Assembly (NCBI GenBank): GCA_001773385.1
Contig: MEWJ01000032.1
Span: forward strand, 1 to 49,280
Direction: 5' to 3'
From: a candidate division WWE3 bacterium RIFOXYD1_FULL_43_17
GTDB taxonomy: Bacteria; Patescibacteriota; WWE3; UBA101185; UBA10185
Length of the DNA stretch: 49,280 nt
Made by a program: the position numbers and the translations under genes. The notes under the pieces were generated by a model. It worked only from the letters and a program-made list of their open reading frames with translations. It made no database searches and was not told where the DNA came from. Below, in pieces: positions 17,431-25,082 of the stretch. Each line of letters begins with the position of its first letter. The first letter of the stretch is position 1.

Positions 17431-19548
17431 ATGAACAAAGACAGGTTATTTGAGAATCTAGTAAATAAGAATAATTTAGAAAAAGCATTTGACTATCTTT
17501 TAGTTGAAATAGAGAACTCTAGTCTTGCAATTGACCCTATATGGACCCCCGCACTGCAAGCAATAAAAAAAAACAGAAAAACATATTTCAACGCACTAAG
17601 TGAACTCCTTATAAACGGATACTTCCAAGCAGACAAAGCAAGATATTTTAAATTTCCGAAAGACAATTTGGGAATTAGGCCGGTCGCAATACTATCTATA
17701 ACAGACAGGATTATCTACCAAGCTATATTTCTTAAGCCCGTATTAGGTAACGTCTTAAAGACTAAATATACACAACCGCCTTGTTATACACCAAACCTAT
17801 CGTCAGAAACAGAAAAAACATATTTAGAAGACTGGCACCAGAAATGGGATGATTACATTAACGATCAAGTTAAAGCATATAGAGACGGTTATATATACAA
17901 AGTAGACCTTGATGTGAAATCATTTTTCGATAACATCAACCACGAACTAATAAAAGATTTTTTAGTGAAAGAATGTAATGTAAACGGAACAAAGGTATTA
18001 GAGATACTTATGAACCTGCTTTCGACCTGGGCACATAAACCTGGTTTTGGTGTTCCCCAAGGACCTGAAGCTTCTATATTCATCGCATCGGCTTTTCTCT
18101 CGCAACTTGATGATAAAGGTATTTCGTTAAGCTCGGAGTTAGAGTTTAGACAATTTAGATACAATGACGACATTTGTTTGATGGCAAAAACCCCCGAAGT
18201 ATTACACCAACTAATAGAAGTACTTTCAAATTATCTTTTTGATATATTTCTAGAACTAAATGGTAAAACTTCATTTTGTCTACTGGACGAGGGCGAACTA
18301 TTAAAGTTAGCAAAACGACGCATTTACTCACCTTATGGTATTAATGAAGATTCTTTATACACAGTACTTAACATTGAGAACTCCATACCAGATTATTTAA
18401 TCAAACTTAGAAATAATCGGCAATTAGAACAGTATGAGGTATCAGCACTTAAATATTATCTTAAAGGCGCAAAGAATAGAGCTTACTGTACCCGTTTTAT
18501 CGACCTGCTTGATAAATCTCACTCACTCTCACTTTACATTTGTAGGTATGTCCAAAAATTTGTAGACGATGCGTCTGTTTATAATTACTTGTGTAAAACA
18601 TATAGCGAAAAACACTTATATTCATGGTCTAAATTTTGGGTGCTTAAAACGCTAATTTCATCTAAACACTTTCAAGATAAGAAAAATTTAGAAAGTTCTA
18701 AAACCCTTGTATTAAACGGCCTGAACGATAAAAGTTGGGAAATAAGGTCATTGTGCCTGTATATTGCCGAATTATTTGGATTTATAAGCGATTCAAGTGC
18801 GCTAATCAGTAAACTCCACAAATCAGCAGATAACATCTTTGAAAAAAGTATGACCACTTATTTATTGGGAAGTAAGAATGAATCAGGGATGATGTCTGAC
18901 TTACTAAGAAGTAACTGCACAGATTTACAAATAATTGCTTTTAGTGCCCTAAATAAACCAGACTTATCAAACTTACCCAATGACCTATCACCATTTAGCC
19001 AATATTTATTAAAAATTAACAACACTAGTACTGTATCCAGTAGTACATCAGTTATTCAACACTCTCTGCTTGATTTAGTAAGTGAGTGTGGGGCTGTGCA
19101 TATAAGTTTAGATACAACTAAACTAAGCAAAGAGCTTGGGTTAACTTGGAATCAAAATAATAGCGGGAAGCTTAAAAGGTCTAAAAAAATTGTACATTGG
19201 GTAGAACTAAACTATTCTGGAGAACTAGTGATGGACAGTGCTTATATTCTATCGAAGCCGAATATTGATAGTGAAAATGAATGTTTCATTTCCTATGTTA
19301 TCAATCGTTCTGGCAAGAATATAACTAAAAAAGATATTGAGAATGACCAAAATATTAAGATAACAAGGTCTTTTAACAACATATTAAATGATTTGGGTTT
19401 TAAGGGTGAGATAAAAAAGCTGTTCTTCCCGATAACAAGTGCGGGAGAAGTGAGGTTTTTCAGAAAGTTGAAGCAGATAGATGTCACATCGTCCTCCATA
19501 GACGAAAAGAAACTGGAGAAACAACTCAAAAAACTCAGACCCTTTTAA
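17431..19548 (+). CDS. Reverse transcriptase with long helical C-terminal extension
   Basis: The RT core covers about residues 40-270. It has IRPVAILSITDR (motif 1), VDLDVKSFFDNI with catalytic D161, GVPQGPEAS at 207-215 (motif 4) and RYNDDI with Y244-N-D246-D247 (the YxDD box), so it is catalytically intact. Residues about 300-540 look like a helical alpha-repeat (HEAT-like) region, and about 545-705 form a further domain I do not recognise. No maturase (X) domain, HNH endonuclease or template-repeat/variable-repeat pair is seen, which argues against a group II intron or diversity-generating element. RT plus alpha-repeats resembles the Abi/UG (defence-associated) RTs such as AbiA and AbiK; the assignment to defence is inference. 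It lies in the plus-strand module of a serine-recombinase element. Confidence 0.85.
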   Translation: MNKDRLFENLVNKNNLEKAFDYLLVEIENSSLAIDPIWTPALQAIKKNRKTYFNALSELLINGYFQADKARYFKFPKDNLGIRPVAILSITDRIIYQAIFLKPVLGNVLKTKYTQPPCYTPNLSSETEKTYLEDWHQKWDDYINDQVKAYRDGYIYKVDLDVKSFFDNINHELIKDFLVKECNVNGTKVLEILMNLLSTWAHKPGFGVPQGPEASIFIASAFLSQLDDKGISLSSELEFRQFRYNDDICLMAKTPEVLHQLIEVLSNYLFDIFLELNGKTSFCLLDEGELLKLAKRRIYSPYGINEDSLYTVLNIENSIPDYLIKLRNNRQLEQYEVSALKYYLKGAKNRAYCTRFIDLLDKSHSLSLYICRYVQKFVDDASVYNYLCKTYSEKHLYSWSKFWVLKTLISSKHFQDKKNLESSKTLVLNGLNDKSWEIRSLCLYIAELFGFISDSSALISKLHKSADNIFEKSMTTYLLGSKNESGMMSDLLRSNCTDLQIIAFSALNKPDLSNLPNDLSPFSQYLLKINNTSTVSSSTSVIQHSLLDLVSECGAVHISLDTTKLSKELGLTWNQNNSGKLKRSKKIVHWVELNYSGELVMDSAYILSKPNIDSENECFISYVINRSGKNITKKDIENDQNIKITRSFNNILNDLGFKGEIKKLFFPITSAGEVRFFRKLKQIDVTSSSIDEKKLEKQLKKLRPF

Positions 19549-19580
19549 AAGACTACGAAGTACTACGAAACCCTATGAAA
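19549..19580. repeat. 10-bp-phased repeats, right copy
   Basis: Three 10-bp units, gACTACGAAG, TACTACGAAA and the degenerate CCCTATGAAA, immediately after the RT stop and 40-70 bp before the next gene. It is the inverted counterpart of 16337-16358. Confidence 0.5.
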
Positions 19581-19619
19581 CAGGGCATTTATACCCCATA
19601 CCGTTGATATTCTGTCATT

Positions 19620-19877
19620 GTGAACGACAGAATTAATAATAAACAAATTAATACATATAGAAGCACCGATTTAGCAATCACAAGCTTTTTATCGCTTTCC
19701 TTTAATCTCATAGCATTGGAAAAAGTTGAGGGTAATCGTTATGAATTTGTGTTTGAACGTACACCAGAACTAGAGAAAGCAATAGAATCCTTTTTCAACA
19801 ATACCGCAAAAGTTAGTCCCACAGATTATTTCAATTCAATAAAAAGTATCAAATCGAGGATTTATTCCAGGAGTTAA
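19620..19877 (+). CDS. DUF5659-like small protein
   Basis: This 85-aa protein begins with GTG. It has the pattern Y-[KR]-[ST]-x-D-L-x-[LI]-x-x-[FY] (TYRSTDLAITSFLSLSF), a strand (KVEGNRYEFVFERT) and a C-terminal part with FFNNTAKVSPTDYFNSIKSIKSRIYS. This is the layout of DUF5659-type proteins that are common in CPR genomes, often near replication or phage-like genes. Function is unknown; a DNA-binding accessory role is possible. It ends 2 bp before the next gene, so they form an operon. Confidence 0.6.
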   Translation: MNDRINNKQINTYRSTDLAITSFLSLSFNLIALEKVEGNRYEFVFERTPELEKAIESFFNNTAKVSPTDYFNSIKSIKSRIYSRS

Positions 19878-19879
19878 AG

Positions 19880-20086
19880 ATGTTGCCTGTTCAAGCAGTT
19901 ATTGAGTGGAAAGAAATATACAAGAAGACAACAGGAGTTGACCTAAGCATTGAGGACGCCACGGAAAGGGCAAATAGGATGTTTAGATTTTTATCGAATA
20001 TTACGAAGCCGAAAAGAAGTAGAAAATTAAAAATTTTTGAAGGGGGTGATAAAGATGGCAAGAAAACTAACAGTAAAAAAGTCTGA
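19880..20086 (+). CDS. Small basic protein, 68 aa
   Basis: Short protein with a helical first half (VIEWKEIYKKTTG) and a strongly basic tail (KPKRSRKLKIF ... DGKKTNSKKV). It starts 2 bp after the DUF5659-like gene and overlaps the next gene start by 32 bp, a typical compact phage or plasmid operon. No family recognised. The basic tail suggests nucleic-acid contact. Confidence 0.5.
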   Translation: MLPVQAVIEWKEIYKKTTGVDLSIEDATERANRMFRFLSNITKPKRSRKLKIFEGGDKDGKKTNSKKV

Positions 20087-20438
20087 ATCTATCAAGCCAA
20101 TTCCAGGTGATGTTTATCCTGCTAAATTGGTCCGAATTGATGACGGAGAAGGAGGTTTTGGCGAGTATTACAAATTTGTTTTCGAGATATCAGAAGAATC
20201 TGCGTATCAAGGGGAACAAAGAACATTGCTTGCAAGCCGTAAGCTATCCAGAAGTCCGAAAGGCGAAAGTAAGCTTCTAAACATTTTAGAGGTATTAGCA
20301 GGCAACAAACTGGAGTTGGAAGAAGAAGTTGATGTTGACGATTATGTTGGAAAGAAATGCCGAATCTTGGTTGAGGAACCAAAAGAAAGAGACGGCATGA
20401 TTATCCAAAATGTCACGCAAGTTCTACCTACAAAGTAG
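20055..20438 (+). CDS. OB-fold-like (single-strand-binding-like) protein, 127 aa
   Basis: The ORF track begins at 20037, but the ATG at 20055 (MARKLTVKK) is preceded by AGGGGGTGAT (20041-20050), which fixes the start. The body has alternating strands: PGDVYPAKLVRIDDGEG, YYKFVFEISEE, and a late VGKKCRILVEEPKERDGMIIQNV. This resembles the small beta-barrel proteins that phages encode next to primase genes. I infer a single-stranded DNA-binding or replication accessory role. It lies 66 bp before the primase-helicase gene, in the same operon. Confidence 0.55.
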   Translation: MARKLTVKKSESIKPIPGDVYPAKLVRIDDGEGGFGEYYKFVFEISEESAYQGEQRTLLASRKLSRSPKGESKLLNILEVLAGNKLELEEEVDVDDYVGKKCRILVEEPKERDGMIIQNVTQVLPTK

Positions 20439-20493
20439 TATTTAATTTTGGTCGGGGGCATTTGCTTGTACCAAGTGTCCCCTACCTACAAAG
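20424..20493. repeat. 12-bp direct repeat flanking a hairpin
   Basis: CTACCTACAAAG occurs at 20424-20435 (end of the OB-like gene) and 20482-20493, 58 bp apart. Between them GGTCGGGGGCA can pair with TGTCCCCTACC (two mismatches). It may be an intercistronic RNA hairpin or the footprint of a small insertion with target duplication. Confidence 0.45.
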
Positions 20494-20504
20494 AGATTTA
20501 ACAA

Positions 20505-22859
20505 ATGAATTATACCAATAATGAATATATAAAAGAACCTGCGGAGTTCCTAACCGATTGGGGTATCAATTATTCTGATACCAAAAAGGAACTTCGAACC
20601 CTGTGTTTATTTAGTGACTGCGATTCGGATAAATCTGACTACAAACTAGGTCATCTATATATTTCGTCAACCACAGGGCAATATAATTGTAAAAAATGTA
20701 ATGCTACGGGAAATCTCGTGACATTAGCAAAACATTTAGGCATTGATGTTGCTACCCTATATCAGAAGCAAGGCAGGATTAAAGCACGGACTAAAAAGGC
20801 GGAGGTAAAAAACGGGCAACCTGAAAAGGTTTACGATGACGATTTAACTAATGAAGCAGTCGAATGTCATGAGGAGCTTACTACTGCTCATCGCCAATAC
20901 TTTGTAGACAGGGGGTTATCCAATGAAACAATTGATAAATACCTGCTAGGAGAAGCCGAGGTGGGTGGTTTGCAATGGTTAACAATACCCATATTTGATG
21001 AAAATAATCGAGTAATATTTTTTAAGCTAAGAAGACTGCCAGAACAGGAAGAAACTAATCCTACAAAATATAGATATACGAAAGACGCCGAAGCTAGTGT
21101 TTACGGTGTAGAAATTCTAAAAGATGTGTTAAATGAGCCAGTCATTATTACCGAAGGTGAACTTGATTGTCTTGTATTAAGGGATTTAGGTTTTAAGGCT
21201 GTATCTTCTACTGGTGGTGCAGGTACTTTCAAAAATAAATGGGTAGATTACTTTGATAAGGTCTCTGCTGTATTTTTTGCATTTGATAATGATGAAGTTG
21301 GAATTCGTGAAGCCGTTAATCACGCCAAACTGTTTAGAAACAAAGACGTCTATATAGTAGATATACCTAAAATTGAAGGCATAAAAGACATTTCTAACTA
21401 CAGAACAAGTCAAAAGACTAAGGAAGATTTTGAAAAATTACTAAAAGAAGCTAGAAAGTATGACCCCTATAAGTTAGAGTTTTCAGGTATTCAGTTTGCA
21501 GATGCTTTAACAGAATTTATTCCCGCACAGTATTTCACTTCGAATAATGCATATTTGACCCTACAACTGAATGTTAAAAATGAGGATACCGTGGATAAAG
21601 AGACCTATGTAATCAACTCTGAAAGGCAAATAGTCCCTTTAGGTTTATTTCTTAAGACGAATAACTATCTTTCTACAAGAGAACCAAAATTTCCTCAAAG
21701 ATGGTCAACTGAATCATTGGATAGATATTTGAAGAAAAACGATATATCATTAGACTACTTTTCTTTACTTGATAAAACCGTCGGGACGCTAAAATATTAT
21801 CTGGACCTTAATCACGAGGATTGGTATCTGGTTGTAGCTCTCTGGGTTTGGGGAACATACTTTTATAGGCTTTTCGGTTCATATCCCTATTTCAACATCA
21901 ATGGACTTATGAACTCAGGCAAGACAAAACTGCTTGAGTTATGCAGTGAGCTGGCTTTCAATGGTAAATTCTTAATGGGTAGCACTCCTGCTTTTGTTAT
22001 AAGGGAAATACACGAAAATAGTTCTACGATATTTTTAGATGAGGTGGAAAGCCTAAAAAAGGCTTCTACACCTGAAGCACAAACATTGTCCTTAATGCTT
22101 AATTCTGGTTACAAGGCAGGTCCACGAGTTGGAAAAATGCAACCTACAGGTACAAAGGGTTGGGATTCAAAAGAATACGACCCCTACTCCCCTAAAATGA
22201 TTGCAGGCATAAGCGATGTGTCCGAAACATTACAATCCCGTTCCTTAAACTTAACTATGCTTGCAAGCAACAATAAGGAAATTAAAAACCGAGAGCTTGA
22301 AACAACTTCACGTTCTTTCAAGGAGTTAAGAGACGGTTACTACTTATCCGTGATGGACCTGCATAAAGAAATGTTCAAAACATATAAGACATTAACAGAA
22401 ACCAATATTCAGGGACGAAATTGGGAAGTGTGGCGACCCATTTTTACATTGGCAAAAGTTATTGATGATAGAACCCAGCGAGATGGTTTAACCTACAACT
22501 TGGTTAGAGATTTTGCTTTAGACCGAATACATATCGCATCTAGTGTATCTGCCGATGACCAAACTGTAATTCAGCTACTTTTAGCCTTAAAAGACATGAT
22601 GGAAAGTGAGACAAAACGAGAGGCATTTTATCCGACAATAAATCTTAAGACTTTTTTGAAAACAGAGCATGCCGATGACTTTGGATGGCTAGAAAGCACT
22701 AACTATATAGGCGTATTGCTTAGAAGGTCTGGTGTAGTTCTACAAGGGTCTGAAATAAGACGATTAGGCGGTAAACCAATGAGAGGTTATCTTTTGAACC
22801 TAGATGTAATAAATGAGCGACTAAAAGCCTTGGGATTTGAATATGGCGAAATCAAGTAA
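20505..22859 (+). CDS. Primase-helicase replication protein (zinc finger, Toprim, P-loop ATPase)
   Basis: A 784-aa protein. The N-terminal zinc finger (about residues 29-64, CLFSDC ... NCKKC) is of the CHC2/T7 gp4 kind. The Toprim core (about 210-285) has EGELD and FDNDEVG, the acidic catalytic motifs of DnaG-like primases. The P-loop ATPase (about 430-600) has Walker A NSGKTK and Walker B TIFLDEVE, as in superfamily-3 or DUF927-like helicase domains of mobile elements. Its C-terminus is winged-helix-like. It should prime and unwind the element's DNA, giving element 2 its own replication initiation, separate from the rolling-circle rep of element 1. It sits in the middle of the plus-strand operon between the OB-like protein and the recombinase. 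Confidence 0.82.
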   Translation: MNYTNNEYIKEPAEFLTDWGINYSDTKKELRTLCLFSDCDSDKSDYKLGHLYISSTTGQYNCKKCNATGNLVTLAKHLGIDVATLYQKQGRIKARTKKAEVKNGQPEKVYDDDLTNEAVECHEELTTAHRQYFVDRGLSNETIDKYLLGEAEVGGLQWLTIPIFDENNRVIFFKLRRLPEQEETNPTKYRYTKDAEASVYGVEILKDVLNEPVIITEGELDCLVLRDLGFKAVSSTGGAGTFKNKWVDYFDKVSAVFFAFDNDEVGIREAVNHAKLFRNKDVYIVDIPKIEGIKDISNYRTSQKTKEDFEKLLKEARKYDPYKLEFSGIQFADALTEFIPAQYFTSNNAYLTLQLNVKNEDTVDKETYVINSERQIVPLGLFLKTNNYLSTREPKFPQRWSTESLDRYLKKNDISLDYFSLLDKTVGTLKYYLDLNHEDWYLVVALWVWGTYFYRLFGSYPYFNINGLMNSGKTKLLELCSELAFNGKFLMGSTPAFVIREIHENSSTIFLDEVESLKKASTPEAQTLSLMLNSGYKAGPRVGKMQPTGTKGWDSKEYDPYSPKMIAGISDVSETLQSRSLNLTMLASNNKEIKNRELETTSRSFKELRDGYYLSVMDLHKEMFKTYKTLTETNIQGRNWEVWRPIFTLAKVIDDRTQRDGLTYNLVRDFALDRIHIASSVSADDQTVIQLLLALKDMMESETKREAFYPTINLKTFLKTEHADDFGWLESTNYIGVLLRRSGVVLQGSEIRRLGGKPMRGYLLNLDVINERLKALGFEYGEIK

Positions 22860-22862
22860 CAT

Positions 22863-22959
22863 TTGTAACACCTACGCTTATACATTGTCACAGCGACAAT
22901 ATTTCCCGTTACAAAAATGTTACACATCAAGATGTAGTATTTGTAACATTTCTGTTACA
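22863..22959. repeat. Iteron-like TGTAACA cluster with two palindromes
   Basis: TGTAAC or its complement GTTACA occurs at about 22864, 22908, 22920, 22942 and 22954, with another at about 22996 inside the next gene. TGTAACA-TTTC-TGTTACA (22942-22959) is a perfect 7-bp inverted repeat. ATTGTC-ACAGC-GACAAT (22884-22900) is a perfect 6-bp one. Such clusters are typical of replication-initiator or repressor binding sites. Confidence 0.55.
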
Positions 22960-22987
22960 GGCTTATTTGTTGTCGCTAAAGGATATT

Positions 22988-23242
22988 ATGTTTAATGTAA
23001 CAAAAATACAAAAATATGAGGACTTAACAAAACTTAACATTTCAGAGCTTATGGTATATGAGATTGAACTTCAGTCTTACCTTCAAACACACGAGCCCGA
23101 TATGTCAAAACAAGGAACAGTGGATGTAAATGACAGACCTTTTGACAGACAACTTTATGAAGAAAAGAAGCAACAATGGTATTCAATTTGGGTCGAGTAT
23201 TTTACGCGACCTGTTGAGGAAGGACTAGATATTAAGTTATAA
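22988..23242 (+). CDS. Small hypothetical protein, 84 aa
   Basis: The track start is a TTG at 22967. The ATG at 22988 is preferred because AAAGGA (about 22978) sits just before it. The protein is acidic and helical with SELMVYEIELQSYL and a C-terminal aromatic patch (QQWYSIWVEYF). No family recognised. It sits between the iteron cluster and the regulatory hairpins of recombinase 2, the place where element regulators or excision factors are often found; a recombination directionality factor is conceivable but unsupported by any motif. Confidence 0.5.
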   Translation: MFNVTKIQKYEDLTKLNISELMVYEIELQSYLQTHEPDMSKQGTVDVNDRPFDRQLYEEKKQQWYSIWVEYFTRPVEEGLDIKL

Positions 23243-23248
23243 TTTTAG

Positions 23249-23336
23249 TGTTGAATAGATTTAGTTACGAATGTGTAAATAGCCGTATTGGTATAAATGC
23301 ATTCGTGCATCTATTCAACAACCAGTACGGCTTTTT
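23249..23336 (+). promoter_or_regulatory. Interleaved inverted repeats, attenuator-like, before recombinase 2
   Basis: Arm A: TGTTGAATAGAT (23249-23260) pairs perfectly with ATCTATTCAACA (23309-23320). Arm B: AGCCGTATTGG (23281-23291) pairs with CCAGTACGGCT (23322-23332, one G-U) followed by TTTT, a terminator. Inside B is ATGCA-TTCG-TGCAT (23297-23310) with a UUCG tetraloop. Because A and B interleave they exclude each other or form a pseudoknot. Confidence 0.6.
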
Positions 23337-23344
23337 ATATTAAT

Positions 23345-24991
23345 ATGGATTTTTTAGTAAACAAAGATATACAAAATAAAAACGGCATTGAATACTGTAG
23401 AAAATCTACGGAGTCAGAAGACCGCCAAGCCTTTTCTCTTAAAGACCAACATGATGTCAATTTTAAAGTAGCGGAAAGATATGGTGTAAAAGTTAAAAAA
23501 TCGCTTCAGGAATCAATGTCTGCCAAGAAAAGAGGAAGACCGTTTTTCAATGAAATGGTTGCAAGTGTTGAAAGTGGTAAATATGAAGTCATTGTATGTT
23601 GGGCATTAAACCGTTTAGCCCGTAATTCAGTTGATGGTGCGATGCTAATTGAGTTGATGGATAATAAAAAGCTTCATGCAATTCTAACTCCTGGAAAAGT
23701 CTACTATAACAGTGGCGACGACAAGCTGTTACTTCAAATAGAATTTGGATTAGCTAAGAAATATTCCGATGATTTAGGACCTACTGTGTTAAGAGGTATG
23801 TATTCAAAGCTTAAGCGTGGTTGGTATCCTGGTCCTGCAAAGCCTGGTTATATCAATAGAAAAGAAAAAGGCGAAATAATACAGGTAATAGATGAAGAAC
23901 GATTTCCACTATTAAGAAAGGGTATTGAAATGTACCTAGAAGGAGCAAGAGTCGAACATGTACTTGAGCTACTAAATGATAAGTGGGGTTATAAAACCAT
24001 ACAAACTGAAAAAACAGGAAATAAACCTTTATCAATATCAAGCTTTTATCGAATACTAAACGACAGTTTTTACTTTGGAAAAATAGTGTGGAACGGTGAG
24101 GAAGGTGAGCTTAATCCCGAAGTACCAAAACTTGTGTCCGAGAAAGAGTTCTGGGATATACAACGAAGACTTGGTGCAAAAGGTATTTCAAGACCTTCAA
24201 AACACATGGAAGTCCCCTACCGAAGCATCATTAAATGTTCAGAGTGTGGAAGCGCCATAATCACTTACCCCAAAATTAAGAAACTAGCTTCAGGAGAAAC
24301 AGTAGTTTATTTATATGCTAAATGTTCAAGCAAAAAACATTGTACACAGAAGCACATCTCCGTTTCAAAAATTGAAAAGCAACTTAATGAGATTGTGAAA
24401 ACCGTAGAAGTGTCTCAAGACTTCCATGATTGGTTTTTGAAATGGCTAAAACACGACCATCAAGTTGAAACTACTGAAACCGAAGTTCTACTACAAAGAA
24501 TAGACGCACAGATTGAAATCCAACATAAACGAAGAAATAATTTATTTGAGATGAGACTTAATGGCGAAGCGGTTGAAGTTGAGTATAGGACCAAGAAAGA
24601 AGAAATCGAAGTTGAAATCAAAAGATTGGAAAAAGAAAGAGCGGGGGTTAAGTACGCGTCTGACGATTGGATTAAAAGAGCTGAAAAACGCATTAACTAC
24701 GCTTTATACGCAAGAGACACTTTAGAAAATGGTGATTACTTACAAAAATCAAGTGTACTTTCGGATTTGGGTTCGAACTTTTTGCTAAAAGAGGGTTTAC
24801 TCTTTGCTGACATAGACCCGATGCTTGCCGTCTTCAAAAAACACTATGAAATTGTTAATAAGGATTTAATAGGGTTCGAACTGGAAGATAAGTTGTTAAA
24901 TCAAGCTAACTCTGAAATTTTGAAATCATGGCTGGGGGATAGGGATTCGAACCCCAATAGGCGGGACCAAAACCCGCAGTCCTACCGTTAG
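23345..24991 (+). CDS. Large serine recombinase (integrase), element 2, ending inside tRNA-Gln
   Basis: A 548-aa product. The resolvase domain has nucleophile S21 in YCRKSTE and arginines in LNRLARN. The recombinase domain (about 150-260), zinc ribbon (KCSECGSA ... KCSSKKHC) and coiled coil (about 385-440) follow. The track start at 23297 lies in a terminator-like hairpin, so the ATG at 23345 is chosen. The last about 21 codons are the antisense of tRNA-Gln (LGDRDSNPNRRDQNPQSYR), and the stop codon is inside the tRNA anticodon-to-D-arm region. The attachment site is therefore the tRNA T-loop TTCGAA, and the gene's native 3' end was replaced on integration. Compared with recombinase 1, both C-termini share a W-L pair just before the TTCGAAC core. 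Confidence 0.88.
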   Translation: MDFLVNKDIQNKNGIEYCRKSTESEDRQAFSLKDQHDVNFKVAERYGVKVKKSLQESMSAKKRGRPFFNEMVASVESGKYEVIVCWALNRLARNSVDGAMLIELMDNKKLHAILTPGKVYYNSGDDKLLLQIEFGLAKKYSDDLGPTVLRGMYSKLKRGWYPGPAKPGYINRKEKGEIIQVIDEERFPLLRKGIEMYLEGARVEHVLELLNDKWGYKTIQTEKTGNKPLSISSFYRILNDSFYFGKIVWNGEEGELNPEVPKLVSEKEFWDIQRRLGAKGISRPSKHMEVPYRSIIKCSECGSAIITYPKIKKLASGETVVYLYAKCSSKKHCTQKHISVSKIEKQLNEIVKTVEVSQDFHDWFLKWLKHDHQVETTETEVLLQRIDAQIEIQHKRRNNLFEMRLNGEAVEVEYRTKKEEIEVEIKRLEKERAGVKYASDDWIKRAEKRINYALYARDTLENGDYLQKSSVLSDLGSNFLLKEGLLFADIDPMLAVFKKHYEIVNKDLIGFELEDKLLNQANSEILKSWLGDRDSNPNRRDQNPQSYR

Positions 24992-25002
24992 ACGATCCCC
25001 CA
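24929..25002 (-). tRNA. tRNA-Gln (TTG), integration target
   Basis: Acceptor TGGGGGA/TCCCCCA, anticodon stem GCGGG/CCCGC with loop TTTTGGT (anticodon TTG), T-loop TTCGAAT, discriminator G and encoded CCA. The 3' half (24929 to about 24950) lies inside the recombinase 2 reading frame, so the element supplies the tRNA 3' end. Confidence 0.93.
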
Positions 25003-25022
25003 ATACTCAAACAAACACAAGA

Positions 25023-25063
25023 AATTATAGCACCTAACGCTGCCCAAACCAGCACCTAACGCT
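25023..25063 (-). promoter_or_regulatory. tRNA-Gln promoter with 13-bp direct repeat
   Basis: On the minus strand TATAAT (25028-25023) stands about 20 bp upstream of the tRNA 5' end. AGCGTTAGGTGCT occurs twice (25063-25051 and 25041-25029, 22-bp period) immediately upstream of the -10, covering the spacer and -35 area; no canonical -35 is seen. Confidence 0.45.
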
Positions 25064-25082
25064 CCAATTCTACCCTCTCAGC

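Noticed and set aside
17431-19548. Group II intron or diversity-generating retroelement around the RT
   Set aside because: No maturase domain, no intron domain V-like hairpin next to the gene, and no paired template/variable repeats or target gene nearby were found.
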